Part shown: positions 1 to 9,197 of the stretch, one piece after another
Layout: each line of letters begins with the position of its first letter
Numbering within the stretch: the first letter of the stretch is position 1
DNA from: Sphingomonas sp. IW22
GTDB lineage: Bacteria; Pseudomonadota; Alphaproteobacteria; Sphingomonadales; Sphingomonadaceae
NCBI RefSeq assembly: GCF_041321155.1
Contig: NZ_JBGGWB010000001.1
Span: forward strand, 1,240,001 to 1,304,000
DNA: 64,000 nt
Direction of reading: 5' to 3'
Program-made: the position numbers and the translations under genes
The notes under the pieces: model-generated
Told to the model about the DNA's origin: nothing
Seen by the model: only the letters and a program-made list of their open reading frames with translations
The model's database searches: none

Positions 1-277
1 CCTTTGATCGCACCGGCACGCCCAGCACCGGCAGATGCGTCATCGCCGCAACCATGCCGGGCAAATGTGCCGCACCGCCCGCGCCCGCGACAATCACCTT
101 GATCCCGCGCGCCTCGGCCTCCTTGGCATAGGCGACAAGCCGGTCGGGCGTGCGGTGAGCAGAGACGACGCGCGTTTCGTGCGGCACCTCAAGCGTGTCG
201 AGCAGCGCGGCGCCGCGCGCCATCGTGTCCCAATCGGACGTGCTGCCCATGATGATGCCGACCAGCGGTTGCGCCAT
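1..277 (-). CDS. purE: PurE, N5-carboxyaminoimidazole ribonucleotide mutase (5' part only)
   Basis: The first 92 residues of PurE are visible; the 3' end lies outside the window. PurE moves the carboxylate of N5-CAIR to C4 to give CAIR in de novo purine synthesis in the cytoplasm. The sequence has the family's N-terminal [10 protein letters not shown] phosphate-binding stretch (about residues 8-17), the VVSAHRTPD motif (about 38-46) and the glycine-rich [12 protein letters not shown] loop. The ATG at 277-275 is the natural start because GIIMGS follows within eight residues, as in other PurE proteins. purK often follows purE but would be outside the window. Only the truncation limits confidence. 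Confidence 0.95.
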   Translation of the reverse strand, partial: MAQPLVGIIMGSTSDWDTMARGAALLDTLEVPHETRVVSAHRTPDRLVAYAKEAEARGIKVIVAGAGGAAHLPGMVAAMTHLPVLGVPVRSK

Positions 278-342
278 ATCCCTTGCCCCCGTTCGGGAAA
301 GTCCGGTGCCCTAGCGGCCACGCCGCGAAAGGGCAACGCGGT

Positions 343-2436
343 TCAGAACCCTTCCGGCCCCGGACCGCCGGGTTCCTCATCCGGCGGGAACGGTTCATCC
401 TCCCGGCGGCGGCGCTCCGGCTCGAAACGACGGCGATCCAGCTCGATCGCGCCGTCGGGGCCGACGCGCACGCCCAGCCCGTCCAGCTCCCGCTCCAGCG
501 CACCGGGCAGTCCGTCAAACTCGTTGCCGATCGTCTCGATCAGGTTCCCGACCTCGTCGCCCGCTTCCTCGACCGTCTCGACCACCGGCTCCGCGCGCGG
601 CATCGGCGCGGCGCCGGTTGCGCGCATCATGTAATCGCGCCAGATCCGCGCCGGCAGCCCGCCGCCCGACAGCCCGGCATTGGGCGTGTTGTCGTCATTG
701 CCGACCCACACGCCGGTGACGATGCCGTCGGCATAACCGACGAACAGCGCGTCGCGATGATCCTGCGTCGTGCCCGTCTTGCCAAAGGCGGGGACCGACA
801 AGGCGGCCTGTCGCCCGGTCCCTTCGCGAATCGAACCCGCCAGCAGGGTCCGCATATCCTCAAGCTGGCCGCTGGGGATGCGCCGGGTGTCCAGCCCCAG
901 CCGGTCCAGCCAGCTCCCCTCCGGCGCCTGCGCCAGCCCGCGCGGGCGCACCGGCATCTCGCCCGACGCAATCGCGGCATAGGCAGCGGTCAATTCCAGC
1001 AGCGACACCGACGAGGTACCCAGCGCGATCGACGCCTCGTTCGCGATCGGTGTGGAGATGCCCAGATCGCGCGCTGCCTTGATCACCGCGCTCGGACCGA
1101 CCTGCTGCGTCAACCGGGCGGCGGCGACATTGCTCGAGCGGGCAAAGGCACGCGCGAGGCTGATGTCGCCCAGATACCGCCCGTCGCTGTTGCGCGGCGA
1201 CCAGTCACCGATGGTGACGGGTGTATCTTCGACCATGTCATCGGGCGTCATACCTGCGCGCAGGGCCGCGAAATAGACGAACAGCTTGAAGGTCGAACCC
1301 GGCTGTCGCCGCGCCTGCGTCGCCCGGTTGAACGGGCTGGCGGCGTAATTCTTGCCCCCGACCATCGCCACGATCCGGCCATCGGGGCGCATCGACACGA
1401 TCGCGACCTGGGCCTGACGCAGCCCCGCAGAGCGAACCGCGCGTTCGGCGGCACGCTGCATCCGGGTTTCCAGCGTGGTCTGAACCGTCTGTTCGGTGCT
1501 GATCGCGCCCGCCTGATCGCGGGCCTGCGGCAATACCCAGTCGGCGAAATAGGTGCCGATGGGCAGCCGCTTGTTCTTGGAAAGCTTCAGCCGCGCGGGC
1601 GACACGTCGCGCGCTTCGCTTTCGGTGATGAAGCCCGCATCGGCCATGGCACCGACGACCACCGCCTGACGTTCGCGCGCGCCCTTGAGGTTGCCGGTGG
1701 GGGCCAGCCGGCTTGGCGCCTTGACCAGGCCCGCCAGCATCGCCGCCTGACCGATGGTCAGATCGTCCGGATCACGGCTGAAATAATGGCGCGCCGCTGC
1801 GTCCAGGCCATAGACGTTATCGCCAAAATAGACGTTGGACAGATAGCGTGAGAGGATTTCATCCTTGGTCAGCCACGCTTCCAGCCAGAAAGCGATCATC
1901 ACTTCGCGTAACTTGCGCGCCAGCGTCCGGTCTGACGTCAGAAACGCGTTCTTCGCCAGCTGTTGCGTGATCGTGCTGCCGCCCTGCGAGCTGCGCGAGG
2001 TGAAGACGTTGTTGACGAACGCGCGCATGATACCGCGCGGATCGACGCCCAGATGGCTGCGGAAACGCCGGTCCTCGATTGCCAGGAACGCGCCGGTGAC
2101 ATGCGCGGGCAGCTTGGTCGCGTCCACCGCCGTGCCGATGACCGCGCCGTGGCGGGCAATCGGGTCGCCCTCTGCCGACAAAAGCGTGATCGAGGGCTGG
2201 ACCGGCGGCTCCAGCGATTTGGACAAGGGCGCGGTAATCGCAAGCCAGATGATCGAGATGACCAGCAAGAAGACCAGCACACCCCCAATCCGCGCGACCC
2301 AGCGCAGCGGGCTGGGCCGCCACGCGGGCGGCAGCCCCGACGGGCTGCCATTGGCGGGCGGTGGCGGCGCGAACGGGTCGGCCGGTTGCGAGGGGACGGG
2401 CGCGGGACGCCACGCATCATTGCTGTCGAAGCGCAT
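343..2436 (-). CDS. Class A penicillin-binding protein (PBP1A/1C-like, transglycosylase plus transpeptidase)
   Basis: A 697-residue bifunctional peptidoglycan synthase. A proline-rich cytoplasmic tail is followed by one membrane anchor (about residues 49-70). The GT51 glycosyltransferase domain has the catalytic EDRRF glutamate near 121 and QGGSTITQQ at about 151-159. The transpeptidase domain has the acylated serine in STFK (381-384), SSN (434-436) and KTGTT (553-557). The C-terminal tail is rich in Pro, Arg and Glu. I chose the ATG at 2436, which puts MRFDSNDAW first; an in-frame upstream start at 2475 adds 13 residues with no family support. It polymerises lipid II glycan strands and cross-links stem peptides on the periplasmic face. 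It is probably monocistronic. At 697 residues it is shorter than E. coli PBP1A, so the exact subclass is inferred. Confidence 0.93.
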   Translation of the reverse strand: MRFDSNDAWRPAPVPSQPADPFAPPPPANGSPSGLPPAWRPSPLRWVARIGGVLVFLLVISIIWLAITAPLSKSLEPPVQPSITLLSAEGDPIARHGAVIGTAVDATKLPAHVTGAFLAIEDRRFRSHLGVDPRGIMRAFVNNVFTSRSSQGGSTITQQLAKNAFLTSDRTLARKLREVMIAFWLEAWLTKDEILSRYLSNVYFGDNVYGLDAAARHYFSRDPDDLTIGQAAMLAGLVKAPSRLAPTGNLKGARERQAVVVGAMADAGFITESEARDVSPARLKLSKNKRLPIGTYFADWVLPQARDQAGAISTEQTVQTTLETRMQRAAERAVRSAGLRQAQVAIVSMRPDGRIVAMVGGKNYAASPFNRATQARRQPGSTFKLFVYFAALRAGMTPDDMVEDTPVTIGDWSPRNSDGRYLGDISLARAFARSSNVAAARLTQQVGPSAVIKAARDLGISTPIANEASIALGTSSVSLLELTAAYAAIASGEMPVRPRGLAQAPEGSWLDRLGLDTRRIPSGQLEDMRTLLAGSIREGTGRQAALSVPAFGKTGTTQDHRDALFVGYADGIVTGVWVGNDDNTPNAGLSGGGLPARIWRDYMMRATGAAPMPRAEPVVETVEEAGDEVGNLIETIGNEFDGLPGALERELDGLGVRVGPDGAIELDRRRFEPERRRREDEPFPPDEEPGGPGPEGF

Positions 2437-2528
2437 TGAACAAACTGTCTTATAGCGCCAACACACCCAGCGCAATCGCGCTTATCGCATGGCCGCGCCG
2501 GGGATCGCAATGGTTGGCAACGCCGGCC

Positions 2529-3194
2529 TCAGGCCGCGCGGCGCTGTCCCAGCATTTCGGCCGCGCGATGGGTGGCGACGGCGGTATCGCCCGCCAGCCG
2601 CTTCACCTCGCTTGCGACCACGGCAAAGCCGCGCCCCGCCTCGCCTGCGCGCGCCGCTTCGATCGTGGCGTTCAGGGCCAGCAGGTTGGTCTGCTTGGCG
2701 ATTCGGGCAATGGCATCGACCGTTCCTGCCAGTTCGGCCAACATCATGTTGCGCTCTTCGTCACGCGCAGAAAGTTCGGCCTGTAGCGACTCCGACTCGC
2801 TCAACTGGCGCGCGACCATCTGTTCCAACTGAATCTGACGGGTCACATCGGCGGCGATCTTCAACACGCCGACAGGGCGGCCGTCATCGCCTAGAATGGG
2901 GTTGTAGGTCGCTTGCAACCACACGTCGCGGCCATCGGCGGCCAAACGGCGATACAGACCCGAATCGAACCGACCCGCCGCCATCTGGCGCCAGAAGGCC
3001 GCATATTCAGGCGACGCCAGATCCTCTGGCGAACAAAAGATGCGATGGTGCCGCCCGATCACGTCGTCGCGACCATAACCCATCAGCCGCAGAAAATTGT
3101 CGTTCGCATCGACGATATGGCCGTCCGTGGAAAATTCGATCACCGCCTGCGATTTCAAAATCGCGTCCCACACCGCCTCACCACCGAAACGCAT
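2529..3194 (-). CDS. Soluble PAS domain protein with a minimal MCP signalling tip
   Basis: A 221-residue cytoplasmic protein. An N-terminal PAS/PAC domain (about 1-115) shows the [20 protein letters not shown] pattern and the PAC stretch ending [12 protein letters not shown] helix follows, then the conserved chemoreceptor hairpin tip (about 160-205) with [19 protein letters not shown] and [15 protein letters not shown]. There is no transmembrane segment and no HAMP domain, and the signalling hairpin is far shorter than in a normal MCP. Proteins of this type sense a cytoplasmic cue through PAS and could contact CheA/CheW, as in BdlA-like or Aer-like soluble receptors. No chemotaxis gene is nearby, so a partner is not indicated. 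Domain identification is firm; function is inferred. Confidence 0.85.
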   Translation of the reverse strand: MRFGGEAVWDAILKSQAVIEFSTDGHIVDANDNFLRLMGYGRDDVIGRHHRIFCSPEDLASPEYAAFWRQMAAGRFDSGLYRRLAADGRDVWLQATYNPILGDDGRPVGVLKIAADVTRQIQLEQMVARQLSESESLQAELSARDEERNMMLAELAGTVDAIARIAKQTNLLALNATIEAARAGEAGRGFAVVASEVKRLAGDTAVATHRAAEMLGQRRAA

Positions 3195-3299
3195 CGCAAC
3201 CTCCTACTCGAAACGCCGCCATAATGGGGAAATGCCAAAGGAGGTCTTAACCAGCCATGGGGGCTGGCGCGTCGCATCGGGGGGTGGCACGACGGGACG

Positions 3300-3653
3300 G
3301 TGCTTCGCCATCTGTGGAATCTGGCCGGCGGCCTGTCGGTATTGCTGGGGTTGATCGGCGTGTTCCTGCCGGTCATGCCGACGGTGCCGTTCCTGATCCT
3401 GGCCGCATTCTGCTTTGCACGCGGCAGTCCGCGGTTCGAGGCGTGGCTGCTGGATCACCCGCGCTTCGGCCCGCCGGTCATCGCCTGGCGTCAGCGCGGG
3501 GCGATCCCGCGACGAGGCAAATGGGCGGCCACCATCGGCCTGACGGGCAGCGCGGTGCTGGGCCTTGCCTTGGCGTCATGGCCGTGGTGCGTGATTCCCG
3601 CCGTCGTCGCGGTGGTCAGCGGCAGCTGGATCTGGAGCCGTCCCGACGCCTGA
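3300..3653 (+). CDS. YbaN-family (DUF454) inner-membrane protein
   Basis: A 117-residue membrane protein with two hydrophobic spans near the N-terminus (about 8-40) and two more after about residue 75. It has the family signature [27 protein letters not shown] and the following [29 protein letters not shown]. This matches DUF454, typified by E. coli YbaN, whose biochemical role is not established. I chose the GTG at 3300, which places the conserved [15 protein letters not shown] near the start. The gene ends one base pair from the stop of the convergent gene at 3654 (the stops meet in TGATCA), so there is no room for a terminator between them. Confidence 0.85.
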   Translation: MLRHLWNLAGGLSVLLGLIGVFLPVMPTVPFLILAAFCFARGSPRFEAWLLDHPRFGPPVIAWRQRGAIPRRGKWAATIGLTGSAVLGLALASWPWCVIPAVVAVVSGSWIWSRPDA

Positions 3654-4052
3654 TCAGTGAACGGTCGGCCTGAGCGCCAGTGACTCAAGCGCGCGGACCT
3701 GATCGTCGGTCACGCCAAACAGCGCGACATGGCCCATTTTGGGGTCGCCGCTGTCTACGCCCACCCCCTCGACCGCAGGCACCAGGGCCAGCGGCGGCAC
3801 CAGACGGCGCACATCGACACGCGCGCCGCGCCGCTTGAGCAGGGCAACCGTGCCATTGCCCGCCACCAGCGCGCCTTCGCCATTGCCGCCGGGCAGAGCC
3901 TGGCGCGCGTGAAAGCCGACCAGGCGCCCCTCGGCAATGGCCACCGCGTTATCGGGATCGGTCAGGCTGAGTTCGGCCAGCCGTGCCCAGCGCGCCGCCA
4001 GCGCCAATGCCACCATGCCGGCGGCGATTCCCGCCAGCAGCGACCAGCTCAC
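3654..4052 (-). CDS. Hypothetical membrane-anchored protein
   Basis: A 132-residue protein with one N-terminal hydrophobic segment (about residues 4-20, LLAGIAAGMVALALAA) and a periplasmic or outward-facing domain of about 110 residues rich in Gly, Val and Ala. It contains two short repeated-looking beta segments (AIAEGRLVGFHARQALPGG and ALVAGNGTVALLKRRG). I do not recognise a domain. The GTG at 4052 overlaps the TGA of the upstream gene as GTGA, which strongly favours this start over the longer open frame reaching 4202. Translational coupling to the phosphatase-like gene suggests the two act together, but nothing shows how. Confidence 0.65.
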   Translation of the reverse strand: MSWSLLAGIAAGMVALALAARWARLAELSLTDPDNAVAIAEGRLVGFHARQALPGGNGEGALVAGNGTVALLKRRGARVDVRRLVPPLALVPAVEGVGVDSGDPKMGHVALFGVTDDQVRALESLALRPTVH

Positions 4053-4483
4053 GCGCGGCCCGACAGCGCGTCGAGCATCGGGCGGATACCCGACAGGTTG
4101 TAACCGGCACCCGCGCCCTTTTCGACGATCGCCGCCGGATCGCCACCGGCCTTGGCGGCACTGAGCGCCCACAGGTTGCACGACCGCGTACCCGAGCGGC
4201 AATAGGCCAGGACCGGCCCGTCGGCATCAGCCAGCAATTGCGTCATCGCATCGATCTGGGGATGGCTGAACCCGGCATGGGTGATTGGAATGGCGGCATA
4301 GGACAGCCCCGCCGCCTGCGCCGCGTCGCGCATCTCGGCATCGCTCGGCTGCCCCGCCTCTTCCCCGTCGGGGCGGTTGTTGACGATCGCGCGGAAACCC
4401 TGGGCTGCAATGTCGGCCAGTTCGTCGGGGCGAATCTGGGGGGCGACGCTGATCCGGTCGTCGATGCGGCGAATATCGGCCAT
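4049..4483 (-). CDS. TIGR01244 / Blh-like phosphatase-sulfurtransferase domain protein (DUF442)
   Basis: A 144-residue protein of the family seen as the extra domain of beta-lactamase hydrolase-like proteins. It starts MADIRRIDDRISVAPQIRP and carries the cysteine-phosphatase P-loop CRSGTRS (C-x5-R) at about residues 94-100. The FRAIVNNRPDGEE stretch typical of the family comes earlier. The fold is that of dual-specificity phosphatases. In other bacteria such domains are fused or adjacent to persulfide dioxygenases, giving a proposed link to sulfide or persulfide handling. No such dioxygenase is visible here; instead a small membrane protein is coupled downstream. The domain call is firm; the substrate is unknown. 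Confidence 0.85.
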   Translation of the reverse strand: MADIRRIDDRISVAPQIRPDELADIAAQGFRAIVNNRPDGEEAGQPSDAEMRDAAQAAGLSYAAIPITHAGFSHPQIDAMTQLLADADGPVLAYCRSGTRSCNLWALSAAKAGGDPAAIVEKGAGAGYNLSGIRPMLDALSGRA

Positions 4484-4507
4484 GGAAAATCTCCTTTGCG
4501 CTCGCGC

Positions 4508-6304
4508 TTATCCCTCGGCGCGGATCACCTCAAGGAAATCGGCGCCGTAAGCGTCCAGCTTTCGCTGGCCCACCCCTGCGATCCGGCCCATTTCGCTCAG
4601 GCTGGCGGGGCGTGCCATTGCCATGTCGCGCAGGGTCGAGTCGTGAAAGATGACATAAGGCGGCAGACCCGTTTCCTGTGCGATTTCGCGCCGCTTCGCG
4701 CGCAGCGCCTCGAACAGCGGATGGCCGACCGGGTTCGCCGCCGCCCCGGCCCCGCCCCGACCCCGCCGTCGCTCACGCTTGGGCGGCACGATCAGCCGCA
4801 CCTCTGTCTCACCCTTCAGGATCGGGCGGGCGCCGGGCCCGAATTCCAGCCCGCCATGCGGATTGGCGCGCACCGCATCGCGCAGCATCAGCGCGCGGGC
4901 CACGGGCTTCAGCAGCGCCGCTTCCTCGCCATCGACGATATTCCACACCGACAGCGATTCGTGGCCGTTCATCAGGCTGCGTTCGCTCGACTGGCCCGTC
5001 AGCACCTGCTCGACATAACCGGTGCCGAACATCTGGCCGGTGCGGAACACCGCCGACAGGTACTTCTGCGCCACCACCGTCGCATCGACCGTGGCGGGCG
5101 GGGTCAGGCAATTGTCGCAATTGCCGCAGGTGGCAGGCGGGTCTTCCCCGAAATAGCGCAGCAGCACCGCGCGGCGACATTCGGCGGTCTCGACCAGCCC
5201 CGCCAGTGCGCCCAGCCGCGCGCGTTCGCCAGCTTGTCGATGCGGTTCGACCTCGGCGATCCGCTGGCGCGCGCGGGCCAGGTCGTCGGCACCCCAGAAA
5301 AGATGCGCGACCGCCGGGTCACCGTCACGCCCCGCACGGCCGGTTTCCTGATAATAGGCCTCGATCGACTTTGGCAGCCCCGCATGGGCGACAAAGCGCA
5401 CGTCGGGCTTGTCGATCCCCATGCCGAACGCGACCGTCGCCACGATCACCATGTCCTCGCTTGCGACAAACGCGGCCTGATTGGCGGCCCGGATCGCGGG
5501 GTCCAGCCCGGCATGATAGGCGCGCGTGGGCCGCCCCGACCGCTCCAGCGCTGCCGCCAGCTTCTCCGTCGCGGCGCGGGTGGGGGCATAGACGATGCCC
5601 GGCCCGTCATGTTCGGCGATGACGTCCAGCAATTGCCGGGTGGTGTTATCGCGCGGGGTGATGGCGTAACGGATATTGGGGCGGTCGAAACCGGCGACGA
5701 TCAGCCCGTCCTGCGAAATGCCCAGCTGCTCAAGAATGTCGGCTCGCGTATGCGCGTCCGCCGTCGCAGTCAGCGCCAGGCGCGGAACATCGGGAAACTG
5801 GTCGAGTAGCGGTTTCAGCAGCCGGTAGTCGGGGCGGAAATCATGCCCCCATTCGCTGACGCAATGCGCTTCGTCGATGGCGAACAGGCAGATGCGCGAC
5901 GCGCTCAGCAAATCGCGAAAATGCGCGGTCGATGCGCGTTCGGGGGCGATGTAGAGCAAATCCAGCGCGCTGGCGCGGAACCGGTCGATCGTCTCCGCCC
6001 GGTTGGTGTCGGCGCTGGTCAGCGTGGCGGCACGGATGCCCACTGCCTCTGCCGCCCGAAGCTGGTCGTGCATCAGCGCGATCAGCGGACTGACGACGAC
6101 GCAGGTGCCCTCCATCATCACGCTGGGCAATTGATAGGTCAGCGACTTGCCCGCGCCCGTCGGCATCACCGCCAGCGTGCGCTTGCCCGCCAGCACGCGG
6201 CCGACCACATCGGCCTGCACCCCGCGAAAGGCGGGAAAGCCAAAGGTCGATTTCAGCGTTTCGATGGGGTCGCGGGTCATGCCCGGCCCGCTATCGGGGG
6301 CCAT
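4508..6304 (-). CDS. recQ: RecQ, ATP-dependent DNA helicase
   Basis: A 598-residue 3'-5' DNA helicase for recombination and fork repair. Visible in order: the RecQ motif 0 region FGFPAFRGVQ (21-30), Walker A PTGAGKS (48-54), the DEAH box (144-147) followed by the RecQ-specific aromatic-rich loop CVSEWGHDFRPDY, helicase C-terminal motifs including ETGRAGRDGDP, the four-cysteine zinc site (C-x-R...CGNCDNC, about 370-400), a winged-helix RQC region, and a C-terminal HRDC domain (about 515-595). The reported start at 6304 is 7 bases after the upstream stop; an internal ATG at 6280 (MTRDPIETLK) is equally possible, and neither has a clear ribosome binding site. Confidence 0.96.
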   Translation of the reverse strand: MAPDSGPGMTRDPIETLKSTFGFPAFRGVQADVVGRVLAGKRTLAVMPTGAGKSLTYQLPSVMMEGTCVVVSPLIALMHDQLRAAEAVGIRAATLTSADTNRAETIDRFRASALDLLYIAPERASTAHFRDLLSASRICLFAIDEAHCVSEWGHDFRPDYRLLKPLLDQFPDVPRLALTATADAHTRADILEQLGISQDGLIVAGFDRPNIRYAITPRDNTTRQLLDVIAEHDGPGIVYAPTRAATEKLAAALERSGRPTRAYHAGLDPAIRAANQAAFVASEDMVIVATVAFGMGIDKPDVRFVAHAGLPKSIEAYYQETGRAGRDGDPAVAHLFWGADDLARARQRIAEVEPHRQAGERARLGALAGLVETAECRRAVLLRYFGEDPPATCGNCDNCLTPPATVDATVVAQKYLSAVFRTGQMFGTGYVEQVLTGQSSERSLMNGHESLSVWNIVDGEEAALLKPVARALMLRDAVRANPHGGLEFGPGARPILKGETEVRLIVPPKRERRRGRGGAGAAANPVGHPLFEALRAKRREIAQETGLPPYVIFHDSTLRDMAMARPASLSEMGRIAGVGQRKLDAYGADFLEVIRAEG

Positions 6305-6310
6305 GTCCGA

Positions 6311-7270
6311 TCAGGCAAGCCCCGCAATGGTCCGCACGAATGCGGCAGTGGCATCAGGGTGCGTCACCGGCAGCATATGCCCGCCATCGATCAGCTCGAT
6401 CCGCGCGTCCGGAATCGTCGCCGCCGTTGCTTCGCCCTGCAGCGCCGGGTCCAGCACCGCGTCGCCGCGACCATAAAGGATGCCGACCGGCAGCGTCAGT
6501 TCGGGATAATGGGCGGCCATCCATGCGACTTCGGACCGGCTGTTCATCACCTCGAACGAACCGGCGCGATAGCTTTGCGGCCGGGCCGACAGCGCGCCGC
6601 CGCCCCTGGTCACGAAATCGGCGGGCACGGGATCGGGCGCGAAAACGGCGGCAGCAACGGCGGGGCCGGTCAGCATCGCGCTCGGCACCGCAAGCGTCCA
6701 GGACAGCGCCTGTCGCACGCCGACGGGCGTCGCCAGTCCGGAAAATTGCGGCGGCGGCGCATCGACCGGCTGGGTCAGCGGCGCCACCAGTGCCAGCGCG
6801 CCAAAGCGCCCCGGCGAGGCCAACGCCGCCGCCAGCGACACCGCGCCGCCCAGCGAATGGCCCACCAGCACCGGTCGCTCCAGCCCCAGCGCATCGGCCA
6901 CGCGGGCGATCAGCCGCCCCTGTTCCAGCACGTTCGGACGCCGCCCGCTAAAGGTCGAATGGCCCCAACCGGGCCGGTCGATGGCGATCACCCGGTAATC
7001 CGACGCCAGACGCTCGCTAAGCGCATAGGTGAAGTTACGCAGCTGCCCCATCAGGCCGTGGACCATCAGCAGCACTGGGCCCTGGCCCTGATCAACATAA
7101 TGGATGCGCGCGCCGTCCACCTCGACGAACTTGCCGTCAGCGGGTACCGCCCGGTTCGCCGCGCGCGCCGCCAGTGCCGACCATAAGGCAAGACCGCCGC
7201 CGACCGCGCCCGCCGCAATGGCCGCGCCGCCCAGCCAGTTGACATAGCCCTTTTTCGGTTCGTCCGTCAT
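6311..7270 (-). CDS. Alpha/beta-fold hydrolase, membrane-anchored
   Basis: A hydrolase of about 319 residues with an N-terminal hydrophobic segment (about residues 12-40) that likely anchors it in the membrane. It has the oxyanion-hole HGLMGQ motif, the nucleophile elbow GHSLGG, a late Asp region (YGRGDAVLDP) and the catalytic His in GGHMLPVTHP. The substrate is not predictable; esters, lactones or haloalkanes are all possible for the family. The ATG at 7270 has an AGGGA about 8 bases upstream. An alternative ATG at 7285 overlaps the stop of the ABC gene as ATGA and would add five residues. It lies in an apparent operon with the exporter upstream and recQ downstream. Confidence 0.85.
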   Translation of the reverse strand: MTDEPKKGYVNWLGGAAIAAGAVGGGLALWSALAARAANRAVPADGKFVEVDGARIHYVDQGQGPVLLMVHGLMGQLRNFTYALSERLASDYRVIAIDRPGWGHSTFSGRRPNVLEQGRLIARVADALGLERPVLVGHSLGGAVSLAAALASPGRFGALALVAPLTQPVDAPPPQFSGLATPVGVRQALSWTLAVPSAMLTGPAVAAAVFAPDPVPADFVTRGGGALSARPQSYRAGSFEVMNSRSEVAWMAAHYPELTLPVGILYGRGDAVLDPALQGEATAATIPDARIELIDGGHMLPVTHPDATAAFVRTIAGLA

Positions 7271-7281
7271 GCCCGTTTCCC

Positions 7282-9099
7282 TCATTCAGCGGCCAGCGCC
7301 TCTTCACGCTCGCGCGCCTGACGTGCCCACATCTCGGCATAAATGCCGCCGCGACGCAGCAATTCGCCATGCGTACCCTGTTCGGCAACCCGCCCGCCCT
7401 CTAGAACGACGATGCGGTCCGCATGCACGATGGTCGACAGGCGATGTGCGATGACCAGCGTGGTGCGCCCGCGCTCGATCGTCTCCAGCGTTGCCTGGAT
7501 TTCCGCCTCGGTCCGGCTGTCCAACGCCGATGTTGCTTCATCCAAGATGAGGATCGGCGGGTCTTTCAACAGCGTGCGGGCAATCGCGACGCGCTGCTTT
7601 TCGCCGCCCGACAGCTTCAGCCCGCGTTCGCCCACGCGCGTGTCGTAACCGTCGGGCAGGCTTTCGATGAAGCCGCCGATCGCCGCGCCGCGTGCCGCGC
7701 CCTCGATCTCGCCCTGCCCGGCCCCTTCGCGGCCATAGGCGATGTTGTAGCCAATGGTGTCGTTGAACAACACCGTATCCTGCGGCACGATGCCGATGGC
7801 GGCGCGCAGGCTTTCCTGTTGCACCGCCTGAATATCCTGTCCGTCGATCAGGATGCGACCCGCCTGCACGTCATAGAACCGGAACATCAGCCGCGCGATG
7901 GTCGACTTGCCCGCGCCCGAATGACCGACGATCGCCACCGTCGCGCCAGCCGGCACGTCGAGGTCGAGGCCGTTCAGGATCGCACGGTCGGGGTCGTAAC
8001 CGAACACCACCCCCTCGAACCGGATTGCGGCCTTGTCGATCACCAGCGCGGGTGCCCCCGGCGCGTCGCGCACCTCTGCCCCGGTATCGAGCAGGTCGAA
8101 CATTGCGCCCATGTCGATTACGCCCTGACGGATGGTGCGATAGACCCAGCCCAGCATGTCCAGTGGGCGGAACAACTGGGTCAGCAGCGTCGAAACCAGC
8201 ACCACGTCGCCCGGACTGAACCGCCCCGTCGACCAGCCCCAGGCGATAACGCCCATGCCCAGCGCCAGCATCCCGTTGGTGATGACCGACTGGCCGATAT
8301 TCAGCCAGGCAAGGCTGTTCTCGCTCTTGGTCGCGGCATTTGCATATGCATGGACGGCGCGTTCATACCGCTCCGCCTCACGCCGCTCAGCATTGAAATA
8401 TTTGACCGTTTCGAAGTTCAGCAGCGAATCCACCGCATGGGCGACCGCGCCGGTATCCAGGTCGTTCATCCGCTCGCGCAGCTTTTGCCGCCAGTCGGTG
8501 ACCATGCGGGTAAAGCCGATATAGATGACTACCATCGCCAGCGTCGATCCAACCAGCCACATGCCGAATCGCGAGCCGAAGATCTGAAGCACCAGCCCCA
8601 GTTCGAGGATGGTGGGCGCGATGTTGAACAGCAGGAAGTACAGCATCGTGTCGATGCTTTTGGTCCCGCGCTCGACCACCTTGGTGATCGCGCCCGTCCG
8701 CCGTTCCAGATGAAAGCGCAGCGACAACTGGTGCAGGTGCCGGAACACCGCCGCCGCCAGCCGTCGCGTCGCATCCTGTCCCACCCGCTCGAACACGGCG
8801 TTGCGCAGGTTGTCGAACAACACCGTGCCCAGCCGCGCGACGGCATAGCCGATGACCAGCAGCACGATCAGCGTCGCGGCGCTGCGGTCGCCCGACGCCA
8901 TTCCGTCGACGGCGCCCTGTAACGCGAACGGGGCGCCATAGACCTGCACTAGCTTCGACAGGATGACAAAGAACATCGCAACGATGATGCGCGCCTTCAT
9001 CCCCGGTGCGTCGCGGGGCCATAGATAGGGCAGGAAACGGCGCACGGTGGGCAGGAGCGGACGCTCGACCGTGGTGCTGGTGGTATCGATCGGGGGCAT
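7282..9099 (-). CDS. Atm1-type ABC exporter (half-transporter, fused permease-ATPase)
   Basis: A 605-residue half-transporter with a six-helix ABC membrane domain (about 33-330) and an ATPase domain with Walker A GHSGAGKST (392-400), Q-loop VPQDT, signature LSGGEKQR, Walker B ILILDEATSALD and the H-loop IAHRLST. The membrane domain contains FETVKYFNAE and RPLDMLGWVYR, segments characteristic of the Atm1/ABCB7/HMT1 group, whose sphingomonad-type member (Novosphingobium NaAtm1) exports glutathione-metal or glutathione persulfide species. It would act as a homodimer in the inner membrane. An operon with the downstream hydrolase is indicated by the ATGA overlap. Subfamily assignment rests on these motifs and length. 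Confidence 0.93.
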   Translation of the reverse strand: MPPIDTTSTTVERPLLPTVRRFLPYLWPRDAPGMKARIIVAMFFVILSKLVQVYGAPFALQGAVDGMASGDRSAATLIVLLVIGYAVARLGTVLFDNLRNAVFERVGQDATRRLAAAVFRHLHQLSLRFHLERRTGAITKVVERGTKSIDTMLYFLLFNIAPTILELGLVLQIFGSRFGMWLVGSTLAMVVIYIGFTRMVTDWRQKLRERMNDLDTGAVAHAVDSLLNFETVKYFNAERREAERYERAVHAYANAATKSENSLAWLNIGQSVITNGMLALGMGVIAWGWSTGRFSPGDVVLVSTLLTQLFRPLDMLGWVYRTIRQGVIDMGAMFDLLDTGAEVRDAPGAPALVIDKAAIRFEGVVFGYDPDRAILNGLDLDVPAGATVAIVGHSGAGKSTIARLMFRFYDVQAGRILIDGQDIQAVQQESLRAAIGIVPQDTVLFNDTIGYNIAYGREGAGQGEIEGAARGAAIGGFIESLPDGYDTRVGERGLKLSGGEKQRVAIARTLLKDPPILILDEATSALDSRTEAEIQATLETIERGRTTLVIAHRLSTIVHADRIVVLEGGRVAEQGTHGELLRRGGIYAEMWARQAREREEALAAE

Positions 9100-9197
9100 G
9101 CAAGGGCCTATCTGGTGTCAAGCGCCGCCACATGCAACGCACCGCATTATGCAACGATTCACCGCATCCCGCGTTTGGTGATGCGGAGGCTAGATCA

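Noticed and set aside
283..1851. A 522-codon open frame antisense to the penicillin-binding protein gene
   Set aside because: Its translation is Arg/His/Gln-rich with no domain, typical of the opposite strand of high-GC genes; the minus strand has full PBP motifs.
3983..7186. Long plus-strand open frames opposite recQ and the alpha/beta hydrolase
   Set aside because: Biased composition and no family; RecQ and hydrolase motifs are on the minus strand.
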